Positions 8,400 to 16,348 of a stretch of 64,000 bases of DNA are shown one piece after another. The position numbers were made by a program, and so were the translations under genes. This DNA is from Burkholderia cepacia (GTDB taxonomy: Bacteria; Pseudomonadota; Gammaproteobacteria; Burkholderiales; Burkholderiaceae). Under the pieces are notes generated by a model. The model searched no databases, was not told where the DNA came from, and worked only from the letters and a program-made list of their open reading frames with translations. The first letter of the stretch is position 1; each line of letters starts with the position of its first letter. Location: positions 1,302,001 through 1,366,000 of the forward strand of contig NZ_CP073637.1 in the NCBI RefSeq assembly GCF_029962485.1. The letters are read 5' to 3'.

Positions 8400-9830
8400 G
8401 TGTCAACGAATTCCAGTGGAAAAGCCGGCGGACTGATCGAGGTACGCTCGATCGACTTCATTCCCGACGCCGAGCGCCACGGCGGCCTGCTGAGCCAGTT
8501 CACGCTGTGGCTGTCGGCGAACATGCAGATCACGGCCATCGTCACGGGCGCGCTCGCGGTCGTGCTCGGCGGCGACGTGTTCTGGTCGCTGGTCGCGCTG
8601 TTGCTCGGCCAGTTCGTCGGCGGCGCCGTGATGGCGCTGCATGGCGCGCAGGGGCCGCAGCTCGGGCTGCCGCAGATGATCTCGAGCCGCGTGCAGTTCG
8701 GCGTGTACGGCGCGATGATTCCGATCGTGCTTGTGTGCCTGATGTATATCGGTTTTTCCGCAAGCGGCTCGGTGCTGGCCGGGCAGGCCGTCGCGCAGCT
8801 GCTGAACATCGATGACGCAGCCGGCATCCTGCTGTTCGCGGCCGTGATCGTCGTGCTGACCGTGTTCGGCTATCGCGCGATCCATGCCGTCGGCCGGATC
8901 GCGAGCGTGGTCGGCATCGCCGCGTTCGTCTACATGTTCACGCAGCTGTTCGCGAACCACGACGTCGGCGCGCTGCTCGCGAACAAGCATTTCTCGCTCG
9001 CGAGCTTCCTGCTGTCGATGTCGCTGTCCGCGTCGTGGCAGATCGCGTTCGGCCCGTACGTTGCCGACTATTCGCGCTACCTGCCGCGCTCGACGTCGTC
9101 GGTCGCGACGTTCCTCGCAGTCGGCCTCGGCTCGGTGATCGGCGCACAGGCGGCGATGGTGTTCGGCGTGTTCGCGGCCGCGCTGGCCGGCAGCCAGTTC
9201 GCGCACCATGAAGTGTCGTATATCGTCGGCCTCGGCTCGACGGGCGCCGTGGCTGCGCTGCTGTACTTCAGCATCGCGTTCGGCAAGGTGACGGTGACGG
9301 CGCTCAACGCGTACGGCAGCTTCATGTCGATGGCGACGATCGTCAGCGGCTTCCGCGGCAAGGGCGCCGTGTCGTCGAAGAGCCGCCTCGTGTACATCTT
9401 CGGGATGATCTGCGTGTCGACGTTGATCGCGCTCGCGGGCCGTCATTCGTTCCTGAAGGAATTCACCGCGTTCATCCTGTTCCTGCTCGCGTTCTTTACG
9501 CCGTGGAGCGCGATCAACCTGGTCGACTACTACTGCTTCACGCGCTCGCGCTACGACGTGCCGGCGCTGTCCGACCCGAATGGCCGCTACGGCCGCTGGA
9601 ACGTGATGGCGATCACGATCTACGTGGTCGGTATCCTCGTGCAGTTGCCGTTCATGTCGACGCACATCTACACGGGGCCGCTGGTCGATGCGCTTGGCGG
9701 CACCGACATCTCGTGGATCCTCGGGCTGATCGTGCCGGCCGTGCTGTATTACATCGGCGCGCGCGTATCGCGTCGCAGTATCCCTGAACGCCTGATCCTG
9801 CCGATCGAGCGCGGCGAAGTTCACCACTGA
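8400..9830 (+). CDS. NCS1-family nucleobase/allantoin-type permease
   Basis: A 476-residue inner-membrane protein with about twelve hydrophobic segments from residue 30 to 460. The layout is that of the nucleobase:cation symporter-1 family (CodB, PucI, thiamine permeases). Typical pieces are GLLSQFTLWLSANMQIT before helix 1, MALHGAQGPQLGLPQM after helix 2, and SASWQIAFGPYVADYSRYLP near residue 210. NCS1 carriers import cytosine, purines, allantoin, hydantoins or thiamine with Na+ or H+. The GTG at 8400 is the likely start. The nearby carbamoyl-amino-acid hydrolase (13606) makes a ureido or hydantoin substrate attractive, but this is only contextual. Confidence 0.85.
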   Translation: MSTNSSGKAGGLIEVRSIDFIPDAERHGGLLSQFTLWLSANMQITAIVTGALAVVLGGDVFWSLVALLLGQFVGGAVMALHGAQGPQLGLPQMISSRVQFGVYGAMIPIVLVCLMYIGFSASGSVLAGQAVAQLLNIDDAAGILLFAAVIVVLTVFGYRAIHAVGRIASVVGIAAFVYMFTQLFANHDVGALLANKHFSLASFLLSMSLSASWQIAFGPYVADYSRYLPRSTSSVATFLAVGLGSVIGAQAAMVFGVFAAALAGSQFAHHEVSYIVGLGSTGAVAALLYFSIAFGKVTVTALNAYGSFMSMATIVSGFRGKGAVSSKSRLVYIFGMICVSTLIALAGRHSFLKEFTAFILFLLAFFTPWSAINLVDYYCFTRSRYDVPALSDPNGRYGRWNVMAITIYVVGILVQLPFMSTHIYTGPLVDALGGTDISWILGLIVPAVLYYIGARVSRRSIPERLILPIERGEVHH

Positions 9831-9926
9831 CGGTGCCTCTCGCGCATCGGGCCGGCTCGTTGCCGGCCTGAGCGCCGAGCCGGGCGCCGTCTGCGCCAGG
9901 CTGACCGAGCCGATTTCCATTCCCGC

Positions 9927-9961
9927 GATACCGGTACGGCGTGATTGCCGCGCCCGGTATC
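9927..9961 (+). terminator. Strong hairpin between permease and porin genes
   Basis: GATACCGG and CCGGTATC pair, with an inner CGGC/GCCG stem, and are followed by GTTTCGTTCC. It is either the permease terminator (weak U tract) or a structured leader of the porin, whose start is only 26 bases downstream. Confidence 0.4.
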
Positions 9962-9987
9962 GTTTCGTTCCCTGCCTATTGAATAGT

Positions 9988-11058
9988 ATGACTAAATATA
10001 TGAAAGCGCGCGGCGATGATTGCCGCGCGCGGCCGGTGCACGCCGGTCTTCGCACGACGGTCGCGGTTGCGTGCCTCGCCGCATCGGGCACCGTGCTCGC
10101 TCAGGACGGCGTCACGTTGTACGGCGTGATCGACGAATTCGCTCAGTACGTGAATACGGGTAACGGCTATACGGCGGCGATCAACTCGGGCGGCCAGTGG
10201 GGCAGCCGGTTCGGCTTGAAGGGCGGCGAGGATATCGGCGGCGGGCAGAAGATCGAGTTCGCGCTGGAAAACGGCTTCAATCCGAACGACGGTTCGCTCG
10301 CGAGTTCGGGCAGCATGTTCAACCGGCAGGCGTGGGTCGGCATCGCAGGGCAGTGGGGCAAGGTGCGTGCAGGCCGCCAGAATTCGCCGCTGTTCAACGA
10401 CCAGGGCGGGCAGGACGCGTTCGGCGGCGTCACGCAGGCGTCCGGCATGGACAACCTGACCGTGTTCGCGTTCCGCACGAGCAACACGCTGTCGTACCAG
10501 AGCCCGGAGATCGCGGGTTTCCAGGGCGGGCTGTACTTCGGGTTCGGCGATGCGGGTGGCGTGCGCTCGGCCGGTTCCAGCCAGCAGTTCGACCTGACCT
10601 ACGAACATGGGCCGTTCGGCGCGTTCGTCGCGGGGCAGTGGCTGAAGAACGCGACGGCGACCACGACCGATCGCACGATCATGGCCGGCGCATCGTACGA
10701 GATCGGCAAGGCAACCGTGTACGGCGGCTTCTCCGCGGTGAAGTGGGCCGACTTCGGGATCGATTCGCGTGTGTACGGGCTGTCGGTGAAATACCAGTTC
10801 AATCCGGCGAATTACGTCGCGCTCGGCTACGCGTATCTGCACGACCAGTCGTCGCAGGGCAACAACGCGGACCAGCTCGGGCTGATGTACGAGTACGACC
10901 TGTCGAAGCGCACAAGCTTCTATGGCGCGCTGTCGTACCTGCGCAACCGCAACCAGGCCGGCTACACGCTCGCCGGTGCGGCGAACCCCGGCCTGCCGCT
11001 CGCGTATCCGGGCGCGAATGCGCGCGGCGTGCAGCTCGGCATCGTGCATCGCTTCTGA
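9988..11058 (+). CDS. Outer-membrane porin (general Gram-negative porin, OmpC-like)
   Basis: A 356-residue trimeric porin of the beta-proteobacterial porin_4 family, a passive channel for small hydrophilic solutes. A long N-terminus with a hydrophobic core (TTVAVACLAASGTVLAQ) is the signal peptide, cleaved before DGVTLYGVID. The hallmark first strand VTLYGVIDEF, the SRFGLKGGEDIGGG hairpin, the RQAWVGIAGQWGKVRAGRQ strand and the C-terminal GVQLGIVHRF ending in phenylalanine are all present. The ATG at 10000 would also retain a full signal peptide. It lies between the NCS1 permease and the MHS transporter cluster and probably widens outer-membrane entry for their substrates. Confidence 0.9.
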   Translation: MTKYMKARGDDCRARPVHAGLRTTVAVACLAASGTVLAQDGVTLYGVIDEFAQYVNTGNGYTAAINSGGQWGSRFGLKGGEDIGGGQKIEFALENGFNPNDGSLASSGSMFNRQAWVGIAGQWGKVRAGRQNSPLFNDQGGQDAFGGVTQASGMDNLTVFAFRTSNTLSYQSPEIAGFQGGLYFGFGDAGGVRSAGSSQQFDLTYEHGPFGAFVAGQWLKNATATTTDRTIMAGASYEIGKATVYGGFSAVKWADFGIDSRVYGLSVKYQFNPANYVALGYAYLHDQSSQGNNADQLGLMYEYDLSKRTSFYGALSYLRNRNQAGYTLAGAANPGLPLAYPGANARGVQLGIVHRF

Positions 11059-11068
11059 CGAGCGCGAC

Positions 11069-11093
11069 GCGCCGGGCCGTGTGTGCCCGGCGC
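11069..11093 (+). terminator. Porin terminator hairpin
   Basis: GCGCCGGGC and GCCCGGCGC form a 9-base stem with a 7-base loop, starting 10 bases after the porin stop and followed by the pyrimidine-rich CTTCCTCC. The T tract is weak. It lies between convergent genes. Confidence 0.5.
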
Positions 11094-11116
11094 CTTCCTC
11101 CGGTGCATGCGCGCCG

Positions 11117-12073
11117 TCACTTCCCCAACCGCTCCGCGAGCGAATAGCGCTGCATGCAGCGCTCCATCGCGTCGAGAAACGCATGCTCGGCCGCGTTCAT
11201 CTTGCGGTCGCGATGCCACAGCAGGAACACGTCGACATCGACGAGCCCGTCGTCGGGCGGCAGCCGCCACAGCCGCTGCTGCGCGATGTCGTCGCGCACG
11301 ATGTGCTCGGGCAGGCAGCCGATTCCGTAGCCCGCGAAGATCAGCCGCCGCACTTCCTCGAGGCTCGGCGACGACGCGACGATGCGGCCCGTGAAACCTT
11401 TCTGGTCGCGGAACACGGTGAGCGGCGACAGGCTGTCGCCGATCTGGTCGCTCGTGAACGAGACGAAATTCTCCGCGAGCAGATCGTCCATTCGCAGTTG
11501 CGTCTGCCCGAACAGCCGGTGGTGGCGGCCGCAGTAGATCGCATAACGTTGACGCAGGAAGCAGCGCATCTCTAGCTTGTCGTGCGGCGTGCGGCACAGG
11601 CCGAGCCCGGCCGTCGCCGTCTTCTGCAGCAGCGACGACAGGATGTCCGACGAGCGCATCACCTCGATCTGCAGGTCGATGCGCGGATACGCGCGATGGA
11701 ATTCCGCGAGGAACTCGTCGTAGACGGGCGATTCGATGCGGCTCACCGTCAGCAGCCGGATCGAGCCGGTCAGGTCGGCCGTGCTGTCGTCGATTTCGGT
11801 TTCGAGGCGCGAGATGCCGCCGTAGATGTCGCTCGCGATCCGGTACACGGCTTCGCCGGCCGGCGTCGGCGCGAAGTGCGCGCCGCGCCGCTCGATCAGC
11901 CGGCGTTCGAGCGTCTCCTCGAGCCGACGCAGCGCCTGGCTCACGGCCGGCTGCGTCACGTGCAGGCGCGCGGCCGCACGGCTCACGCTGCGCTCCTGCA
12001 TGATCACCAGGTAGGTGCGCAACAGGTTCCAGTCGAGGCGATCGTTCAGGAACGGGGCGAGGTCGGGGCGCAT
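11117..12073 (-). CDS. LysR-family transcriptional regulator
   Basis: A 318-residue LysR-type regulator. Residues 14-73 form the helix-turn-helix domain (VSRAAARLHVTQPAVSQALR), and the remainder is the effector domain with the usual GIGCLPEHIV segment near residue 245. It diverges from the MHS transporter/hydrolase/amidohydrolase genes across a 190-base region containing a T-N11-A palindrome, so it very likely regulates that operon and itself. The effector is probably the imported substrate, which is inference. Confidence 0.88.
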   Translation of the reverse strand: MRPDLAPFLNDRLDWNLLRTYLVIMQERSVSRAAARLHVTQPAVSQALRRLEETLERRLIERRGAHFAPTPAGEAVYRIASDIYGGISRLETEIDDSTADLTGSIRLLTVSRIESPVYDEFLAEFHRAYPRIDLQIEVMRSSDILSSLLQKTATAGLGLCRTPHDKLEMRCFLRQRYAIYCGRHHRLFGQTQLRMDDLLAENFVSFTSDQIGDSLSPLTVFRDQKGFTGRIVASSPSLEEVRRLIFAGYGIGCLPEHIVRDDIAQQRLWRLPPDDGLVDVDVFLLWHRDRKMNAAEHAFLDAMERCMQRYSLAERLGK

Positions 12074-12100
12074 CGGGTCTCCGGGCGAGGCGTCAGGTAG

Positions 12101-12150
12101 TCATTAGCTGAATTTATACGGTGAATAATAACTTGAAATTTGACTAATGA
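12101..12150. promoter_or_regulatory. LysR-type operator region of the MHS/amidohydrolase operon
   Basis: An AT-rich segment contains TTAT-N7-ATAA at 12114-12128, a T-N11-A box typical of LysR regulators, nested inside a larger inverted repeat TCATTAG (12101-12107) / CTAATGA (12144-12150). It lies 28 bases before the lysR start in the divergent region, as expected for autoregulation. Confidence 0.45.
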
Positions 12151-12263
12151 TTTGCGGTCGCCGATAAAGGAGGGGTGCCGCAGCGTGCGGCGCGAGGCCG
12201 CGACAGACGGCCGTCGTCACGATATTGCGCGTCGCTCCGCCGCGGCGCGCGTCAGGAGCCCGC

Positions 12264-13574
12264 ATGACCCAGTCCCTTCCTTCCGCCCGCCAGCCGGGAC
12301 GCGCCGCGACGGCCGCGTTCATCGGCACGATGATCGAGTGGTACGACTTCTACATCTACGCGACGGCCGCCGCGCTTGTGTTCGGCGAACTCTATTTCCC
12401 GTCGCATGACCGCTTCGTCAGCACGATGGCGTCGTTCGCGACGTTCGCGGTCGGCTTCTTCGCGCGGCCGCTCGGCGGCGTGATCTTCGGCCACCTCGGC
12501 GATCGCATCGGCCGCAAGAAGGCACTGATGACGACGCTGATGATGATGGGCGTCGCGACCGTGTGCGTCGGGCTGCTGCCCGATTATTCGAAGGTCGGCA
12601 TGCTCGCGCCGGTGCTGCTCGTCGCGCTGCGCGTGGTGCAGGGCATCGCAGTTGGCGGCGAATGGGGCGGCGCGGTGCTGATGGCGGGCGAGCATGCGCC
12701 GCAGGGGCGTCGCACGTTCTTCGCGTCGTTCGCGCAGCTCGGCAGCCCGGCCGGGCTGATCCTGTCGCTGATCGCGTTTCGTGCGGTCACGTCGATGGAC
12801 AAGGCCGACTTCCTCGCATGGGGCTGGCGCCTGCCGTTTCTCGCGAGTTCGGTGCTGCTCGTGGTCGGCATCCTGATCCGGCTCGGTGTGAACGAATCGC
12901 CGGAGTTCGCGCGGGTGAAGGAGACGAACCGCACGGTGAAGCTACCGGTCGCGGAAGTGTTCCGCTCCGCGTCGGGGCTCGTGGCGCTCTGCATCGGCGC
13001 GAACACGATCGGCATCGCGGGCGTCTATTTCACGAACACGTTCATGATCGCGTACACGACGCAGTACGTCGGCGTGTCGCGTTCGCTGATCCTCGACAGC
13101 CTGTTCGCGGTCGCGATCATCCAGTTCATCGCACAGCCGATCGCGGCCTGGACCGCCGAACGGATCGGCGGCGCGCGCTTCCTGAAGCTCGCGGCGCTGC
13201 TCGCGATGCTGTCGCCGTATCCGATGTTCATGCTCGTACAGGGCGGCACGTCCGCATCGCTGATTGCGGGCATTGCACTCGCGGTCGTCTGCATGGCCGG
13301 CTTCTATTCGGTGATCGCGGGCTTCGTCAGCGACGTGTTTCCCGCGCACGTGCGTTATTCGGCGATCTCGCTTGCGTATCAGATCTGCGGCGCGATCGCA
13401 GGTGGCCTGACGCCGCTCGTCGGTACGTGGCTCGCGCATCGCTTCGCCGGTCAGTGGTGGCCGCTCGCGGTGTTCTACACGTGTCTTGCCGGCATTTCGC
13501 TGCTCTGCATCGTCGCGCTCGACGCGCGCCGTGCGGCGCAACCGGCCGCCGCCGAAGCGCTCGGCTCGCACTGA
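12264..13574 (+). CDS. MFS transporter, metabolite:H+ symporter (MHS) family
   Basis: A 436-residue, twelve-helix inner-membrane carrier. The MHS signature is clear: FIGTMIEWYDFYIYATAAAL in helix 1, PLGGVIFGHLGDRIGRKKAL (loop 2-3 motif) and RVVQGIAVGGEWGGAVLM. Members such as ShiA and KgtP import organic acids, betaines or amino-acid-like compounds with protons. The start MTQSLPSARQ at 12264 follows CAGGAG. It heads an operon with the M20-type amidohydrolase (31-base gap) and the acetylpolyamine amidohydrolase, so it probably imports the acylated or carbamoylated compound they hydrolyse. Confidence 0.9.
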   Translation: MTQSLPSARQPGRAATAAFIGTMIEWYDFYIYATAAALVFGELYFPSHDRFVSTMASFATFAVGFFARPLGGVIFGHLGDRIGRKKALMTTLMMMGVATVCVGLLPDYSKVGMLAPVLLVALRVVQGIAVGGEWGGAVLMAGEHAPQGRRTFFASFAQLGSPAGLILSLIAFRAVTSMDKADFLAWGWRLPFLASSVLLVVGILIRLGVNESPEFARVKETNRTVKLPVAEVFRSASGLVALCIGANTIGIAGVYFTNTFMIAYTTQYVGVSRSLILDSLFAVAIIQFIAQPIAAWTAERIGGARFLKLAALLAMLSPYPMFMLVQGGTSASLIAGIALAVVCMAGFYSVIAGFVSDVFPAHVRYSAISLAYQICGAIAGGLTPLVGTWLAHRFAGQWWPLAVFYTCLAGISLLCIVALDARRAAQPAAAEALGSH

Positions 13575-13605
13575 ACCTCAACGAACGAATTCATCCGGAG
13601 TGCAC

Positions 13606-14877
13606 ATGAAAGACCTGCTGGAAATCAACGGCGCCCGCTTGTGGCAGAGCCTGGCCGACATGGCGCGCGTCGGCGCGACGCCGCGCGGCGGCGTGCGGCG
13701 CCTCGCGCTCACCGATGACGACCGGCGCGGGCGCGACCTGTTCGCGCAGTGGTGCCGCGACGCGGGGATGACGGTAAGCGTCGATATGGCCGGCAACCTG
13801 TTCGCGCGGCGCGACGGCACCGATGCGCAGGCCGCGCCGGTGCTGATCGGCAGCCACCTCGACACGCAGCCGGAAGGCGGCCGCTTCGACGGCGTCTACG
13901 GCGTGCTCGCCGCGCTCGAACTCGTGCGCACGCTGAACGACGCCGGCATCGCGACCGGCAAGCCGCTCGAGATCGTGTCCTGGACCAACGAGGAAGGCGC
14001 GCGCTTCGCGCCGGCGATGCTCGGTTCGGCCGTGTTCACGGGCGCGTTGCCGCTCGACGATGCGCTCGCGAAGCAGGATGCCGACGGCGTAACGCTCGGC
14101 GCCGCACTCGACGCGTGCGGCTATCGCGGCACGCGTGCGACGGGCGGCACGGTCGACGCGTACTTCGAGGCGCATATCGAACAGGGGCCGGTACTCGAGG
14201 CGAACGGCACCACGATCGGCATCGTCACGGGCGGGCAGGCGATCCGCTGGCTCGACGTGACGGTGACGGGCGTGGCCGCGCATGCGGGGACGACGCCGAT
14301 GCCGTATCGCAAGGATGCGTATTTCGCGAGCGCGCAGATCGCGCTCGAACTCGAACGGATCGTCGCCGGCTATGCGCCACGCGGGCTCGCGACGATCGGG
14401 CAGGTCGGGATCCGCAATGCGTCGCGCAACACCATTGCCGGCGATTTGACGTTCACGGTCGACCTGCGCCATCACGACGATGCCGAAGTCGATGCGATGG
14501 AGCGCGACCTGCGCGACGCGTGCGCACGCGTCGCCGCCGCGCGTGGCGTGCAGGTCGCGATCGAAACCTGCTGGCGCAGCCCGGCGACGCCGTTCGACCG
14601 CGACTGCGTCGAACTGGTCGCGCAGGCGGCAGCCGCGTTCGGCTACACGAACGAGCGGATCGTCAGCGGTGCCGGCCACGACGCGATCCTGCTCGCGCGC
14701 CGTTTCCCGACCGCGATGGTGTTCATCCCGTGCGTCGACGGACTGTCGCACAACGAGGCCGAGGACGCGCTGCCCGACGACGTGACGCATGGCACGAACG
14801 TGCTGCTTCATGCAGTGCTGGCGCGCGCCGGCATGGCGGCGCGCGTCGAAGCGGCGGCCGCCGCGCACGATGCGTGA
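13606..14877 (+). CDS. Zn-dependent N-carbamoyl-amino-acid hydrolase / allantoate amidohydrolase family
   Basis: A 423-residue cytoplasmic M20-type hydrolase of the HyuC/AllC/beta-ureidopropionase group. These release CO2 and ammonia from carbamoylated amino acids or allantoate. Metal-site motifs are GSHLDTQPEGGRFDGVYGV, WTNEEGARFAPAMLGSAVF and HIEQGPVLEANG, with the dimerisation-domain VTGVAAHAGTTPMPYRKDA and the late GAGHDAILLAR and GLSHNEAEDA. The ATG at 13606 follows CCGGAG. The family members cannot be separated by motif alone. Its neighbours suggest it acts on a compound imported by the upstream transporter. Confidence 0.87.
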   Translation: MKDLLEINGARLWQSLADMARVGATPRGGVRRLALTDDDRRGRDLFAQWCRDAGMTVSVDMAGNLFARRDGTDAQAAPVLIGSHLDTQPEGGRFDGVYGVLAALELVRTLNDAGIATGKPLEIVSWTNEEGARFAPAMLGSAVFTGALPLDDALAKQDADGVTLGAALDACGYRGTRATGGTVDAYFEAHIEQGPVLEANGTTIGIVTGGQAIRWLDVTVTGVAAHAGTTPMPYRKDAYFASAQIALELERIVAGYAPRGLATIGQVGIRNASRNTIAGDLTFTVDLRHHDDAEVDAMERDLRDACARVAAARGVQVAIETCWRSPATPFDRDCVELVAQAAAAFGYTNERIVSGAGHDAILLARRFPTAMVFIPCVDGLSHNEAEDALPDDVTHGTNVLLHAVLARAGMAARVEAAAAAHDA

Positions 14878-14902
14878 CGCAGTGAATCGACGAGGACGAA
14901 CG

Positions 14903-15925
14903 ATGAGAACCTATTTCCATCCCGAACAACTGCTGCACCATCCGCGCAGCTACCTGTCGCGCGGCCAGATGCGCGAACCGCAGGAAGTACCCGAACGCGC
15001 GGCGCGGCTCGTCGCGGCCGTGCGCGCGCTCGACTTCGACGTGCGCGAACCGGCCGACCGCGGCACCGCGCCGATCGCGGCCGTGCACGACATGAACTAC
15101 CTGCGCTTTCTCGAGGACGCGCATCGCGACTGGAAGCAGATGCCCGACGACTGGGGCGACGAAGTGATGTCGAACGTGTTCGTGCGCGACCCGAACCCGT
15201 TGCGCGGCGTGCTCGCGAAAGCCGCACGCTACCTCGCCGACGGCAGTTGCCCGGTCGGCGCGAACACGTGGCGTGCAGCGTACTGGTCCGCGCAGGGCGC
15301 GCTCGCGGCCGCGGCCGACGTCAACGACGGCGCGCGCGAGGCCTACGCGCTGTGCCGGCCGCCCGGCCATCACGCGCGCCGCGATGCGGCTGGCGGCTTC
15401 TGCTACCTGAACAATGCGGCGATCGCCGCGCAAGCGCTGCTCGGCCGCCATCGCCGCGTCGCGATTCTCGACACCGACATGCATCACGGGCAGGGTGTGC
15501 AGGAGATCTTCTACGGCCGCGACGATGTGCTGTACGTATCGATCCACGGCGACCCGACCAACTTTTATCCGGTTGTCGCGGGCTTCGAGGAAGAGACGGG
15601 CGCGGGCGCCGGCGACGGCTTCAACCTCAACCTGCCGATGCCGCACGGTTCGCCGGAATCGGCATTCTTCGAGCGGCTCGACGACGCGTTGCGCGCCGTC
15701 GCGCGATTCCAGCCCGATGCGCTCGTGCTCGCACTCGGCTTCGACATCTACAAGGACGATCCGCAGTCGCAGGTTGCCGTCACGACCGACGGGTTCGGGC
15801 GGCTCGGCGGTGCGATCGGTGCGCTCGGGTTGCCGACGGTGATCGTGCAGGAGGGTGGCTATCACCTCGACAGTCTCGACGCGAACGCTCGTGCGTTCTT
15901 CGGCGGGTTTGCCGCCGCACGCTGA
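14903..15925 (+). CDS. Acetylpolyamine amidohydrolase (class II histone-deacetylase-like)
   Basis: A 340-residue zinc deacetylase of the histone deacetylase superfamily, closest in layout to bacterial acetylpolyamine amidohydrolase (AphA). The catalytic His pair is in RPPGHHARRDAAGGFCYLNN; zinc ligands are in ILDTDMHHGQGVQEIFY and LGFDIYKDDP; the transition-state tyrosine region is VQEGGYHLD near the C-terminus. The expected loop VSIHGDPTNFYP is also present. Family members free polyamines or other primary amines from N-acetyl derivatives. It follows the carbamoyl hydrolase by 25 bases in the same operon. With the GNAT and ureohydrolase at 5.8-7.3 kb it hints at polyamine or guanidino-compound metabolism. 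Confidence 0.88.
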   Translation: MRTYFHPEQLLHHPRSYLSRGQMREPQEVPERAARLVAAVRALDFDVREPADRGTAPIAAVHDMNYLRFLEDAHRDWKQMPDDWGDEVMSNVFVRDPNPLRGVLAKAARYLADGSCPVGANTWRAAYWSAQGALAAAADVNDGAREAYALCRPPGHHARRDAAGGFCYLNNAAIAAQALLGRHRRVAILDTDMHHGQGVQEIFYGRDDVLYVSIHGDPTNFYPVVAGFEEETGAGAGDGFNLNLPMPHGSPESAFFERLDDALRAVARFQPDALVLALGFDIYKDDPQSQVAVTTDGFGRLGGAIGALGLPTVIVQEGGYHLDSLDANARAFFGGFAAAR

Positions 15926-16029
15926 CCGATTGGGCGGGGCCGGATCGCGCGTGCGCGGGTTCAAGTTTTCCGTGTGCATGCCGATAATTCGTGCATATGC
16001 TGGATGGATGCACGAAGGAGGGCCGCACG

Positions 16030-16317
16030 ATGACAGCCGGCCAAATCAGACGCGGTGCGATCGCGCTCGCCATGCTGGGCGCAGGGTCGCTCGCGGGCGC
16101 AGCGGAACCCTCGATTCCGCTGCGCGTCAGTCTCACCATTCCGGAAACCTGCACGATCGGCACGGACGTTCGACAGGCTGCCGACGCCGATATCCCGAGC
16201 GTCAGCTGCATGCACGGCACACCGTTCGTGCTGAGCCACGCGCCGCTGCCCGATCTGCGGTCGGCGCCGCGCAGCGTCGGCGCAGGCGCGCCGCCGGCAT
16301 GGACCGTCACGTTCTGA
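16030..16317 (+). CDS. Small secreted protein resembling half of a spore-coat-U (SCPU) pilin
   Basis: A 95-residue protein with a clear signal peptide (basic start, then AIALAMLGAGSLAGAAEP). The mature part begins LRVSLTIPETCTIG and has VSCMHGTPFVLSHAP. These match in order and cysteine spacing the opening of SCPU pilins (LTLQPNCTIA ... VTCTNTTPYNVGL in the gene at 20435). The middle of a normal pilin is missing, but the chain ends with WTVTF, like a pilin's last strand. The ATG at 16030 follows GGAGGG. It faces the end of the Csu-like operon. It could be a degenerate pilin, an assembly modulator or a decayed gene; no function is claimed. Confidence 0.65.
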   Translation: MTAGQIRRGAIALAMLGAGSLAGAAEPSIPLRVSLTIPETCTIGTDVRQAADADIPSVSCMHGTPFVLSHAPLPDLRSAPRSVGAGAPPAWTVTF

Positions 16318-16348
16318 ACGGCGGGCCCGCGCGCGCCTGCCATTTCCG

